A stretch of 64,000 nucleotides of DNA from Mantamonas sphyraenae (lineage: Eukaryota > CRuMs > Mantamonadidae): assembly GCA_026936335.1 (NCBI GenBank), contig JAPMXV010000018.1:1-64000 (forward strand), given 5' to 3'. Every line of letters starts with the position of its first letter. Position 1 is the first letter of the stretch. A program made the position numbers and the translations under genes. The notes beneath the pieces were generated by a model that saw only the letters and a list, made by a program, of their open reading frames with translations, ran no database searches and had not been told where the DNA came from. This document shows, one piece after another, positions 22,238 through 31,451 of this stretch.

Positions 22238-25200
22238 ATGGCGCCAACAATGTGGTGTCGTCGCGTGCTCGGTGCTGCGGTGCTGCTGCTTGGGTTGTTG
22301 GCGTGCAGTGGTGCGTGTGGACCGGAGGAGCGAGCTGCGCTGGCTGCAGTGATGGGCGCGCTGCCCGTGTCGGTGCCGTCGGACGTGCAAAGCCGCTGCT
22401 ACTGCTTGTGGATGAACGGAACGACGTGCAGTGCGAGTGCAGACCTATCCATGGCCGACTGTGGGCCAGGATGGCATCTGACCACGTTGTTCCGGCGTGA
22501 TCCGCTCGGCGGGCGGCTGGTGGATCAGCTTTGTGATCTCCAGGCCTTGCAAAACCTGACGCTGCGCGACACATGGCTGGTGGGATCGGTTCCGCAGTGC
22601 ATGGGACGCCTGGGACAGCTGCAGCACCTCGATCTGTCTTTCAACCACCTCACTGGGCCTGTGCCCACGTCGTTGGGCGATTTGAGGAATCTTCGGCACC
22701 TCGCTTTCCACTTTACAGAGCTGAGCGGCGAGCTACCGGCATCCCTATGTAATCTGGACATGCTAGAGACTTTGGACTTTCGCTCACGCTTCCTCACCGG
22801 CCCGATTCCGGTCGAAATTGGACGATTGTCGCGGCTGCGCGTGCTGTACCTGTACCACAGCATGTTTTCGGGCCCCATTCCTCCGTCCATCAGCAATCTC
22901 ACGCTTTTAGAGGATCTGCGGCTGTTTTCAAACCGGCTGAGTGGGGCGATTCCGCCGAGCGTGAGCCGGCTCCGACGCCTGCGGATCTTTGACGTGCGCT
23001 CAAACCAGCTTACGGGCACCCTGCCTGACTTTACCAACATGACGCAGCTGGAGTACTTGATCGCATTCAACAATGAGCTTACAGGGTCGATACCGCCGTC
23101 GATCGGGCATCTGCCGCGGCTTGTGCAACTCTTTCTGCAGTCCAACAGGCTGACGGGGCCCATCCCTGCTTCGTTTGGCAATCTGAAGCGAGTGAAGACG
23201 TTGCGCCTGTCATACAACCAACTGAGTGGCCCAATTCCACGTGAATTGGAGTGGATGGACAACGTGGAGTTGCTGGACCTCGACCACAATGCGTTCTCAG
23301 GTCCGCTCCCGCAAGTCTCCAACGAGGCCTGGCCGAATCTGAGGCGGCTGCAACTGGGTTACAATCAACTTTCGGGCAGTTTTCCGGGCGTTGTGTTCAA
23401 CCTGGGACAGCTGACGCAGGTGGATATCGCACACAACAACTTTTCGTCGCTGGGGGCGTCAGGGTCGGTGATTTCCACCTTTCTCACGGATCTGGACGCG
23501 TCTCACAACCCATACCTTTGCGGAAACGTGTCCAAGTTGCCCGACATGTTCAGCATCGAGCGGCTTTTGCTCCACAACACCCAGCTTCAAGGAAAGCTGG
23601 ACACGTTTCGCTCGACGACGCGTCTGCAGCGCCTGGACGTGTCCAACACCAACTTGACGGGCGGGTTTAGCGAGGCGTTTGCCAACGCGTCTGTCCTCTG
23701 GTACCTGGACGTATCGCGCACGCAGATGCAGTTGCAGCAGGGTTACACAGGGTTCCTGAAGCCACTGGTCAATGAGAGCCACCAGGTGGATCAAGTGAGC
23801 TGTCAGACGTTCACAAGTGCGCACAGGGACATGCTTTTCTTCTACGACGCGCAAAACTGGATCGAGCAGTGTGAGTGCGACGATGGCTGGACCGGCCACA
23901 GGCAGCGGTGCAAAGAGTGTCCTCTTGTGTTTGCACGCTGCAACTGCACCAACGGTACCATCTCTGGTTGTCGCGTGGTACCGGGCAACACAAGCACGGT
24001 GGCACCGTACGTGCAAACGATGGCCAACGGGGAATTCAACCTACACACAGCGCGCGTGCTTCCGTGCCCTGCGGCGTCCATGTGTGGTCCGCTCCGCGTA
24101 GACAACACCCAACCAGCCGAAAACATGCTCCATTGTGCGCAGGGCTACCGCGACGGCTCGCGTGTGTGCTCCGAATGCGACGCCGGCTTCTACAGACACG
24201 GCAAGACGTGCACACAGTGTCCCAACAGCACGTGGATGGCAATCACGCTGTGTCTGCTGCTTCTGGGGTTCATTGGTGCCCTTGTGGCGGTGAATCGCAT
24301 GCGGCTCTTTGCCGGCAGCGACATGGGCACGCTCAAGATCATGCTGTTCTTCTGGCAGATTCTGGACATCATTGAACAGAGCTCCATGTCACTCACGGCA
24401 GCAACGGCAGCTGTAGCAGGTACAGATGAAGGAGATCTGCGCGGATTTTCAGACTCGCTTCACCGTCTGCTGGGCGAGGTGAGCGCCGTCTTCAACTTGA
24501 GTCCGAGCTCGCTTCCATGTCTCTTTGCGCCAACACCGGGGTACACAGAGCGATGGGCAGCTGCCTTTCTGCTGGGCACGGCATCGATTGTACCTCTGTT
24601 ATGCACTGGAGCGGCCATGACGTATGCATGGCGGCGCTGGCAGGGCTGGCGGTTGGGACGCGAAGCTGTGGAGTTGCAGCAAGATGCTGATTGGGTGGTG
24701 CTTGATCAGGCGACGAAACGCAAGCCTGCGTGGCATCGCGCAGCTGGATTGTTGTTGTTTGCGCTGCATGTCGCCTACTCGCCCATCCTGCTGTCTGTGC
24801 TGTCGATGGTTGCGTGCACTGATCCGACACTGGGCAAGCCCGAAGGCTCGCAGCAGATGTTCCTATCCAGCCTTCCGTATCTCGTGTGCTCTTCCGACAA
24901 CACAGACCCCACTTTGCTGGCTGTACAGGCGGTGGCTGTGCTGCTCCTCGTCGTCGTCGGCATCGGCCTGCCGCTGTTTGATCTCATGGCGCTGCTGTGG
25001 CTTCGTTGGACGGATCAACTGCAGTCTGAATGGGCCGAGACGGTGTTTGGGTTCCTGTACCGGTGCTACAGGGACGACTATTTTTGGTACGAGGTGTTTG
25101 TGATGGTGCGCCGATTCCTCGTCACCTTGGTTGTCACAACGGTGCCCTTTTACGACCGCACCACATTCTTTGTCACCCTGTACGTGGTTCTGGCTGTTTC

Positions 25201-25510
25201 CATGTGGGTCCACTCTCGCAATCGTCCGTTCCGCGTCCCGCTGGACAACCGGCTGGAAACAATGTCTCTCAACACGCTGCAGGCTGTGTTTGTGGCCGGT
25301 GCCGTGGTTCGTTTGAGTACACAGGCCACCTCCGGAGTGTTTGTCGCCCTTGTGGCCAGCATTGCCACAGGGTTGGTGGGCCTCGTCCTCATTGGCGCGC
25401 TTGTCGTTCAAGGCGCACGGCGACAGGCCGAGAGGCTCACCAAGGGGCGCCCCATGCGTGAAACCGCCGGGGATCTTGGTGTCGGCCTGTTGGGCAAGTC
25501 ATGGAGGTGA
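22238..25510 (+). CDS. Plant-type LRR receptor with Cys-rich stalk and multi-TM tail
   Basis: 1,090 aa, intronless; the ATG at 22238 gives a signal peptide (VLGAAVLLLGLLACSG). An LRR N-terminal cap with Cys pairs is followed by about 16 LRRs of the 24-aa plant-specific type (LTGPIPxxxGxLxxLxxLxL). A Cys-rich stalk then contains CAQGYRDGSRVCSECDAGFYRHG. The C-terminal half has seven to eight TMs including YFWYEVFVMVRR. That stalk-plus-membrane module is the same architecture as in the TIG receptor at 6.1-12.1 kb, where the motif is SFYWFEGLVLVRK. No kinase domain. Likely a surface receptor or adhesion protein; the ligand is unknown. Confidence 0.82.
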   Translation: MAPTMWCRRVLGAAVLLLGLLACSGACGPEERAALAAVMGALPVSVPSDVQSRCYCLWMNGTTCSASADLSMADCGPGWHLTTLFRRDPLGGRLVDQLCDLQALQNLTLRDTWLVGSVPQCMGRLGQLQHLDLSFNHLTGPVPTSLGDLRNLRHLAFHFTELSGELPASLCNLDMLETLDFRSRFLTGPIPVEIGRLSRLRVLYLYHSMFSGPIPPSISNLTLLEDLRLFSNRLSGAIPPSVSRLRRLRIFDVRSNQLTGTLPDFTNMTQLEYLIAFNNELTGSIPPSIGHLPRLVQLFLQSNRLTGPIPASFGNLKRVKTLRLSYNQLSGPIPRELEWMDNVELLDLDHNAFSGPLPQVSNEAWPNLRRLQLGYNQLSGSFPGVVFNLGQLTQVDIAHNNFSSLGASGSVISTFLTDLDASHNPYLCGNVSKLPDMFSIERLLLHNTQLQGKLDTFRSTTRLQRLDVSNTNLTGGFSEAFANASVLWYLDVSRTQMQLQQGYTGFLKPLVNESHQVDQVSCQTFTSAHRDMLFFYDAQNWIEQCECDDGWTGHRQRCKECPLVFARCNCTNGTISGCRVVPGNTSTVAPYVQTMANGEFNLHTARVLPCPAASMCGPLRVDNTQPAENMLHCAQGYRDGSRVCSECDAGFYRHGKTCTQCPNSTWMAITLCLLLLGFIGALVAVNRMRLFAGSDMGTLKIMLFFWQILDIIEQSSMSLTAATAAVAGTDEGDLRGFSDSLHRLLGEVSAVFNLSPSSLPCLFAPTPGYTERWAAAFLLGTASIVPLLCTGAAMTYAWRRWQGWRLGREAVELQQDADWVVLDQATKRKPAWHRAAGLLLFALHVAYSPILLSVLSMVACTDPTLGKPEGSQQMFLSSLPYLVCSSDNTDPTLLAVQAVAVLLLVVVGIGLPLFDLMALLWLRWTDQLQSEWAETVFGFLYRCYRDDYFWYEVFVMVRRFLVTLVVTTVPFYDRTTFFVTLYVVLAVSMWVHSRNRPFRVPLDNRLETMSLNTLQAVFVAGAVVRLSTQATSGVFVALVASIATGLVGLVLIGALVVQGARRQAERLTKGRPMRETAGDLGVGLLGKSWR

Positions 25511-25550
25511 GGGTGCACAGCACAGGCCCTGGCCCGAGAATCAAAAAATG

Positions 25551-25844
25551 TCACATCCCCCCCAGCCACACCACCAGCTCCGTCCCTGCAAACACCGCCC
25601 CAATCACAACAAGCTCGCCCACAAAATAGACACTCAGGAAACCCGTGGCTACGCCATCCTCGGCGTTCCTTTGCAACTGCGGCCGCTTCGTGCGTGCCAA
25701 CTCCGCCACCTCCCTCTCCGTCACTCCTCCAGCGGGAACACGCCCTAGCTGTGCCACACACGCATCTACTTCCACCTGTTTGGTTGTCTTCAACAGCCGC
25801 CGCAAGGCCGCACGTTCAACAACATCTGTGGTCCTTGAAAACAT
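25551..25844 (-). CDS. Small membrane protein, unknown
   Basis: 97 aa from the ATG at 25844. A charged N-terminal two-thirds is followed by one long hydrophobic segment (VYFVGELVVIGAVFAGTELVVWL) at the C-terminus, suggesting a tail-anchored or organellar membrane protein. It lies convergent to the LRR receptor (40 bp) and 45 bp downstream of another small minus-strand gene. No family recognised. The even hydrophobic patterning argues against a chance ORF. Confidence 0.5.
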   Translation of the reverse strand: MFSRTTDVVERAALRRLLKTTKQVEVDACVAQLGRVPAGGVTEREVAELARTKRPQLQRNAEDGVATGFLSVYFVGELVVIGAVFAGTELVVWLGGM

Positions 25845-25889
25845 CCTGTCCTTTTTCTTGCGTCCGTCGCCGCCCCCACTCCCACTCAC

Positions 25890-26255
25890 TCAGCCCATGT
25901 AGCGGCTGCACCACTCTACGCCCGCCACAATCGGCGCACACACCATCGCAAGGCCCACCAACGCATCTGGCCACACGTGACGCAGCCCTCGCTTTGGCCT
26001 CGTCACATACTGCTGCAAACGCCGTGCCTGAACGTCAGCCTCCTGTTGAAGACTCTCATGTTCCCAAAGCACCGTTTCCACCGTCTTCCCAGCCCTACGC
26101 AGCACCTGCCCTCGTGCACGGCGAGTCTTGGCCTGAAGCAACTCCCGCGACACCTGCCTCCTCGCACGCGACACTGCCTCGTCCACCACCACACGATGCG
26201 CATCACGAGCCCGTACAGCATCCATTGCACGTCTCACCAGCTCCCTCCGGCTCAT
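25890..26255 (-). CDS. Small coiled-coil protein with C-terminal TM
   Basis: 121 aa from the ATG at 26255. Highly charged, Arg/Glu-rich helix (residues 1-90, probably coiled coil), then a hydrophobic span (DALVGLAMVCAPIVAGVEW) near the C-terminus. It is head to head with the methyltransferase-like gene (101 bp) and just upstream of the other small membrane protein on the same strand. Both small proteins share the charged-head/C-terminal-anchor layout, so they may act together. Function unknown. Confidence 0.5.
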   Translation of the reverse strand: MSRRELVRRAMDAVRARDAHRVVVDEAVSRARRQVSRELLQAKTRRARGQVLRRAGKTVETVLWEHESLQQEADVQARRLQQYVTRPKRGLRHVWPDALVGLAMVCAPIVAGVEWCSRYMG

Positions 26256-26356
26256 TCCACACTCACGCCACTGAAATCGTTTTCAACAAGTTCTCTGTGC
26301 AGGCTTGCCTGCACCAACGCATCCAGGCCAATCCCCATTCCAGTCACTTGCCATCC

Positions 26357-27034
26357 ATGGATGCACCCTCTGCTTCAGCACTGGCCCAACTGGCACTGGG
26401 CTGGCTGGCCTTTGGCGCCCTCCACTCCGCCTTGGCTTCCGACACTCTGAAGCGGTTCGTTGCTGCCCATGCCCCGGACGCCATCGCACGGCGGTACAGA
26501 CTCGTTTGCTTCAACACAACGTCCCTTCTCGCCATCCTCCCTGTCATCTGGCTCCACATCCGCGCCTCTGGTGGCCCACTTGTGATCGAGCACACCGGCC
26601 TGCGCTGGCTTGTCACAACGGCCCTTTCTCTCTTTGCCCTGCACCAGCTCGTCTTTGCAGGCAGCATGTACGACACTCGAGTCTTCTGGGGACTCGATCC
26701 ACAGCCGACAGCCGACCCTACGGCCGTTGCCGCCGCAGAAGCCTTTCGCATCGCCAACCTCCATCGGTTCGTCCGCCATCCGTGGTACAGTCTCATCATG
26801 GTCTTGCTTTGGACTCGTTCGATGGACGCAGCCACTCTCACTTCGGCTCTGTGCATCACCGCCTACTTTTGTCTTGGATCTGTCCTGGAAGAACAGAAAC
26901 TCGTCGCCCTGTTCGGCCCAGCATACACTGCGTTCCAAGATAGGGTCCCACGTTTCATTCCCAACCCATTCCACCCTCTTTCCCCAGCCGAGGCTACGCA
27001 GATGGAGGCCTTGGGCGCAACCAAAGCCAAGTAG
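26357..27034 (+). CDS. NnrU/isoprenylcysteine methyltransferase-like membrane protein
   Basis: 225 aa with about five TMs. The C-terminal signature RFVRHPWYSL ... LEEQKLVALFGPAYTAFQDRVPRFIP matches the RHPxY/EE/GxxY/VPRxxP pattern shared by isoprenylcysteine carboxyl methyltransferase, NnrU and methanethiol S-methyltransferase relatives, where it forms the AdoMet site. The N-terminal half (LAFGALHSALAS) is closer to NnrU/MddA-type proteins than to CaaX methyltransferase. An integral-membrane S-methyltransferase is likely; the substrate cannot be read from sequence. The start at 26357 is the first ATG of the hydrophobic reading frame. It is 18 bp upstream of the next plus-strand gene. Confidence 0.7.
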   Translation: MDAPSASALAQLALGWLAFGALHSALASDTLKRFVAAHAPDAIARRYRLVCFNTTSLLAILPVIWLHIRASGGPLVIEHTGLRWLVTTALSLFALHQLVFAGSMYDTRVFWGLDPQPTADPTAVAAAEAFRIANLHRFVRHPWYSLIMVLLWTRSMDAATLTSALCITAYFCLGSVLEEQKLVALFGPAYTAFQDRVPRFIPNPFHPLSPAEATQMEALGATKAK

Positions 27035-27052
27035 ACCCACGCAGCTCCTCCT

Positions 27053-28225
27053 ATGTCTTCCCGCAAGGCCCCGAAAAAGGAAAGTGAACAAACCGAGCTT
27101 GCACCCTTGGATGACCCGGTCTCCACCTCGCCGTCTTCTTCAGATCCTCCGGAAGCCTGGCAGCGTTCGGTAGAGCTCGTGCCCCTCTCCAAGCTCGCCC
27201 CGCCTCTTTTCCTCACCATCATGCGTGTGTGTGGTTGCAACACCGACGGCACCATCAACCGCACACGTCTGTACGCTGTCAGTGTGCTGCAAGGATTGTT
27301 CACTGTGGGCACGTTCATTCGCGAGTTTGGAAACGTGGACTACGCTGCCATTTTCTTCTTCTGTGCCATTGTGCCCGAGCTGTTTTTCCAAGTTTCTCGA
27401 CTTCATGTCCACGGCGCCGGCACACGACTCATGGTGGCCACCTATGACCAGGAGGCCTCGCGGCAGCAATTTGCTGCAATTGCACGCGGCTCCACCGCCG
27501 TCATGGCCGCATTTTTCGTCCTTTTCCTCACTGGGATCGCCTACTGGGATGGCACTCGACTGTGGAGCCTCGACAAGGCGTGGGGGTTTCCCATGGTGCC
27601 CACTGTCATCGTCGGCGGCATCGCGCACCTCTTCGTCAACACAATCGGCTTCTTCGCCTCAGCAGGGTTCATTCTCTTCCACTGTGAATCCTACTGCGAT
27701 GCACTCATCACCTTTGGCGTGCGTCTCCAGCGTGCACATGTGGATCTGCACACGCTCGTCGACGAAGCCGCGCTTCTGGAGGAAGCGCATCTCGAACTCC
27801 GCGCTTTCGAGCGCTACAACCAAATGCTCACCTTCAACGCCGTGTTCACTTGCACCATCTGTTTCTACGCCAATCTCTTCACCTTTGGTGGAACCAGTGT
27901 CCTCCTGTGGATGCTCGCACTCTCCAAAGCCCTTCTGCTCGTGCCCACTCTACATCGAATGTCCACCACAAACTTTGACTGGGATGTCGCCACCGAACGG
28001 GTTGCACTCCGTCACCCTGTGCTCACTGTCAGCGAGCGAGCCGACCTCATCAATGTCCTGAGAACGGCAAATCTCTACATCCGAGCCGGCTCTGTTCCCG
28101 TCCGCCACGGCGGCATCCTCCGCGTCATGTACATCTCGCTCACGATTTTTCTCACCCTCGTGCGCCTGTCGACCACAGCTGAAGGGAGGGCTCTCTTTGG
28201 TGTGCCTCGCCTGCTCGACGCTTGA
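27053..28225 (+). CDS. Seven-TM-like membrane protein
   Basis: 390 aa, intronless. A hydrophilic Pro/Ser N-terminus of about 60 residues is followed by about seven hydrophobic spans (for example YAAIFFFCAIVPELFF, VMAAFFVLFLTGIAYW, LFVNTIGFFASAGFILF, ILRVMYISLTIFLTLV). A charged amphipathic stretch between spans 4 and 5 (HVDLHTLVDEAALLEEAH) is cytosolic if the N-terminus is inside. This layout and size recall gustatory-receptor-like (GRL) proteins described from protists, but no diagnostic motif was verified, so only membrane protein is certain. It sits immediately downstream of the methyltransferase-like gene and just outside the first arm of the inverted duplication. Confidence 0.6.
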   Translation: MSSRKAPKKESEQTELAPLDDPVSTSPSSSDPPEAWQRSVELVPLSKLAPPLFLTIMRVCGCNTDGTINRTRLYAVSVLQGLFTVGTFIREFGNVDYAAIFFFCAIVPELFFQVSRLHVHGAGTRLMVATYDQEASRQQFAAIARGSTAVMAAFFVLFLTGIAYWDGTRLWSLDKAWGFPMVPTVIVGGIAHLFVNTIGFFASAGFILFHCESYCDALITFGVRLQRAHVDLHTLVDEAALLEEAHLELRAFERYNQMLTFNAVFTCTICFYANLFTFGGTSVLLWMLALSKALLLVPTLHRMSTTNFDWDVATERVALRHPVLTVSERADLINVLRTANLYIRAGSVPVRHGGILRVMYISLTIFLTLVRLSTTAEGRALFGVPRLLDA

Positions 28226-28263
28226 CGTGCACAGCACACTGTGCTTCTGCGACCAGGCATGAC

Positions 28264-28497
28264 ATGATGCACGAGTGGGTCGGGCGTGGTGCACACGATG
28301 GCACTGGTTTGTGGGGGGCAGCGCTCTGGATGCGGCGTTGGAGACGGCGTTGGTGATGAATGGAGAAGAGAGGGAGGTGATGTTTGAGTGTGGCGGGATG
28401 GAAGGGTATGAGGCGAGTGTGAGTGGTGGACCCTGCCGGATGAGGTGATGGAGAGAGTGCTGGGGTGGATGGGTAGGGAGGAGTGGGACAGAGTGTG
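28264..28497 (+). pseudogene. 3' fragment of an LRR-ankyrin family gene
   Basis: Plus-strand sequence encodes WHWFVGGSALDAALETALVMN then GEEREVMFECGGMEGY, clearly related to the C-terminus of the gene at 4.1-5.65 kb (WHWIGWGG ... LVMNGEEREVMF). One base is lost in GAGGCGAGTG(G)TGAG relative to the copy at 39.4 kb, so the LPDEVMERV end is out of frame. No LRRs remain upstream. Its end is about 55 bp upstream of the EF1A-like start codon. Treated as a relic that travels with the EF1A module. Confidence 0.75.
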
Positions 28498-28552
28498 ATG
28501 TGCAGGATGTTTGGTTTGTGCTCTTGTCCCGGCACGCAAACCCAATCAGCAA

Positions 28553-30127
28553 ATGAGTGACACAAGATCCAAGTTGATGGCCAAAAAGAGTGGAATGACC
28601 AAGGTGTGTTGTGTGCAGCCATGTAGGGAGACGCGGAGAGAGAGGAGGGGAGGGGGGGACGTGTGCTGACGTGTGTGGGTGCAGCCTCACCTGGGGGTCG
28701 CGGTGTTGGGACATGTGGACAGTGGAAAGTCGACGCTTGTGGGCCACTTTCTTGCTCTGTGTGGAATGTTGGACTCGCGCACGTTGGAAAAGTACCGTGC
28801 AGAGGCCATCGAGCACAATATGGGGTCGTATCGCTATGCGTGGATCTGTGACAAGCTCAGCGACGAGAGGGAACGCGGCATCACAATCAACGGGTCGCTG
28901 CATCGGCTGGAAACGGAAAAGTACGAACTGTCGGTGTTTGACGCGCCGGGATGTCGAGACTTTACAAAGAACTTGCTGACTGGGCTGTCGCAAACGGACG
29001 TGGGCATTCTGGTTGTGTCTGCGGCGCGGGGCGAGTTTGAGGCTGGGATTTCCCGCGACGGGCAGACGCGAGAGCACGCGCTGCTGGCACTGACAATGGG
29101 TGTGAATCGCCTGATTGTGGTGGTGAACAAGATGGACGAAGCATTCTATGACGAGGGGCGGTATGATGAGGTGAAGGAGGAAACGGCAAAGGTGTTGAAA
29201 AAGATCGGGTTCCTGGAAAAGGACGTGACGTTTGTGGCAGCAAGTGCTTTTCGTGGACTGAACCTGACGTACGCGGGCCACCAGGAAAAGTTTGAGTGGA
29301 ACAAGACACCGACGCTTCTGCGTGCGCTGGACGAGCAGCCGAGGCCGGAGCGTGCTGTGGCGCGACCGCTGAGGATGCCCGTGCAGGATGTGTACAAGAT
29401 CAGGGGTGTGGGCACAGTGGTTGTGGGTAGGGTGGAAGCCGGTACGCTGAGGCAGGGCATGAAGGTTGTGGTTGGACCGTCTGGAGTCACGGCAACGGTG
29501 GAGCGGATCGAGTCGTACCACCGAGATCTGAAGCAGGCTGGAGCAGGGCTGCATGTGGGAGTGAGTTTTGGCAGTCAGCTGTCCAAAGCACAGGACCTGA
29601 AACGCGGCTTTGTGATCGGCAGTGCGGACAGCTCTGCACCCAAAGTGTGCGAGAGCTTCACGGCGCGTGTGGTGATCCTGAACCATCCCAACTGGATCCG
29701 CCCCGGCTACACGCCCGTGCTGGACGTGCACACGTCGCACATTGCATGCAAGATGACTGAGCTGATCGAGGTGTACCACCCGGTCAAGGGAAACGTGATT
29801 GACAGCGAACCGGCCTACATCAAGAAGGGCGACCACGCACTGGTGCGGTTTGTTCCAACCAAGCCGCTGTGTGTGGAGGCGTTCAAGGACTGTCCGCAAC
29901 TGGGACGCTTCTCGCTGCGGGATCTTCGCAGAACGGTTGCCGTGGGCAAGATCATCGATGTGGAGGGAGAGGACCTGAAGGACTGGGCCAAGGAAAAGGC
30001 AATGGCAAAGAAGCAGCAGGCAAAGATGGAGAAGGAGAAGGAGCAGGGAGGGGAGAAGGAGGAGGCAGCTGGTGAGGCAGACCAGGATCCACAACCGAGC
30101 AGCAAGGACCCGGAGGAGGAGAGCTGA
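28553..30127 (+). CDS. EF1A-family GTPase (copy A)
   Basis: Exon 1 (28553-28603) encodes MSDTRSKLMAKKSGMTK; an 81-nt intron ends at GGTGCAG; exon 2 (28685-30127) begins PHLGVAVLGHVDSGKST, giving 497 aa. G1 GHVDSGKST, switch I DERERGITI, G3 DAPGCRDF, G4 NKMD, then the two beta-barrel domains, with EF1A landmarks such as KPLCVEAF, GRFSLRDLRRTVAVG. In translation EF1A and relatives (eRF3, HBS1, EFL) G3 is DAPGH; here His is Cys. A Lys/Glu-rich tail of about 45 residues follows the third domain, longer than in eEF1A. Probably a diverged EF1A/EFL-type factor; whether it delivers aminoacyl-tRNA is open. Arm A of the inverted duplication. Confidence 0.85.
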
Positions 30128-30161
30128 TGTGGACGTGTGTGCGTGTGGGGGGCGTGTGTGT

Positions 30162-30174
30162 GGGGGGGGGGGGG
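30162..30174 (+). repeat. G13 homopolymer (C18 in the other arm)
   Basis: Run of 13 G just downstream of EF1A copy A. The matching place in arm B (37643-37660) is a run of 18 C. It is one of the few length differences between the two arms and lies in the short 3' intergenic gap. Length may be affected by sequencing. Confidence 0.8.
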
Positions 30175-30235
30175 ATGGAGGGCAATGGAACAGCAAGCAT
30201 CAAGCATCCAGCATCAAACAGCAAACCACGTTCAT

Positions 30236-31414
30236 TCACATGGCAAAGAGAGCCAGGGAGACCAAGAGGGTGGCACAGAAGGTCCAGATGCTCGTGGAAG
30301 CAAACGAAGCGTCGCTCGTGGTGGTGGTGCTCTCCGACTCGTCGTAGGAGTTTGCGTCCATGCCAAAGTCCGGATCCCAGTCCATCCTGGTCCAGCGGCC
30401 CTTCTTGGCAAAGGTCCAGGCCATGCGGCTGACGGTGACGGAAACGTTCTCCTCGTCGCCGCTGTCCGGGTTGGAGCCGTCCTTGAACTGCTGGGCGGCG
30501 GCACTGAGGTCGCGGTCAAACGAAGTGGAAACCACCGAGGCGTTCATGCCGTCGATGGTGACCTCACGGGTCCAGCCAATGCGAGCGGCGACGCCCGAGG
30601 CGCCGGTGTCAAACTCGACAGCGGACTCTTTGGGGGCGTCAGGAGCAGCGCCGGTGGTGTTGACGTTGTTCTCCTTGCGACCTGTCTTGGAGGCGACCGT
30701 CCAGCTCCTGAGAGCGAGGTAGGTGCCGTTGGCCTGGTTCCAGGGGTAATTGTTGACCCACACATCGACCTTGAGCGCCTCGGGGCGAATGGGCAGCTTG
30801 CGGCCATTCGGGAGCATGGGCGAGTCGGCAATGTTGACTTTGATGCCCATGACGCCGTCCTGGGACTGGGACGTCCAGGCATACAAGGTCCCGTTGACCG
30901 TCTCCGTCTTGGTCTCCTGGAAGGCCGTCCAGACCTTGCTGCTCAGATCCACCTGCGAGTAGATGTGGCTCGTCTGCGGATCAAATCCCTGGGGCGGGGT
31001 GGTGTCGTTGTACTCGACGAGAGAGTGGAAGCTGTGTGCGTTTGTGTGAGCAGCGGGAGAGAGCCGGAATTTTTTTTTGTGGGCGGCGACAACCTACCGC
31101 GTTCGGAAAAACGCCCCCGATTTTGTGTCCTTGCCCTTGTTGAAGAACATGAAGCTGAACTGCGGGCCGGTGGAGACGAGAAAGCGGGCACGCCAAGCGT
31201 GTGCCTCATCCTCGCCCTTCTTGGCCTTGACCTTGATCACGACGTTCCTGTTGGTAGATATGATCTGCAAAGCACGCTTGCGAGATTGACCATTGGGTCC
31301 GGGCTGGCCACCGGGGCCGGGTTTGTTGTTGCCGTTGCCGTTGCCGTTGCCTTGGGCGGCAGCCAGGGCCACGAGTGCAGTGATGCAGATGAAGAGAAGA
31401 AAAGCTCGGTTCAT
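30236..31414 (-). CDS. Secreted, probably GPI-anchored surface protein
   Basis: Exon 1 (31098-31414) starts MNRAFLLFICITALVALAAAQ, a textbook signal peptide, then a Gly/Asn/Pro linker. A 66-nt intron (CG|GTAGGT ... CACACAG) leads to exon 2 (30236-31031) in phase; 370 aa in all. The body is rich in Thr/Asn with several N-glycosylation sequons (NGT, NTT, NAS, NVS). The end is a Ser/Thr-rich spacer and a hydrophobic C-terminus (SIWTFCATLLVSLALFAM) with no cytosolic tail, the form of a GPI attachment signal. Family not recognised. Its last 20 codons lie inside the inverted duplication and reappear as a fragment at 37520-37581. Confidence 0.75.
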
Positions 31415-31451
31415 CGTTTTTTGGAGGGAAAGGTTGGCAAAGCTTGCGCTC

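Larger units (their letters stand above)
28346..30297 (+). repeat. Inverted duplication, arm A
   Basis: This 1,952-bp stretch matches, in reverse complement, 37520-39461. It contains the end of an LRR-family relic, one whole EF1A-like gene with intron, a G homopolymer and the last codons of the GPI-type protein gene. Both breakpoints are sharp: left at GGCGTTGGTG, right at CTCGTGG. On this side the GPI-type gene is complete, so arm A appears to be the donor for that part. Confidence 0.9.

Noticed and set aside
28673-28684. ORF-level start of EF1A copy A at 28673
   Set aside because: Not an ATG and lies inside the intron; the splice model starting at 28553 restores the normal EF1A N-terminus.
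27950-30196. 748-aa minus-strand frame and the mirrored 705-aa frame at 37143-39260
   Set aside because: His/Leu-rich antisense of the EF1A-like genes; present in both arms simply because the DNA is duplicated.
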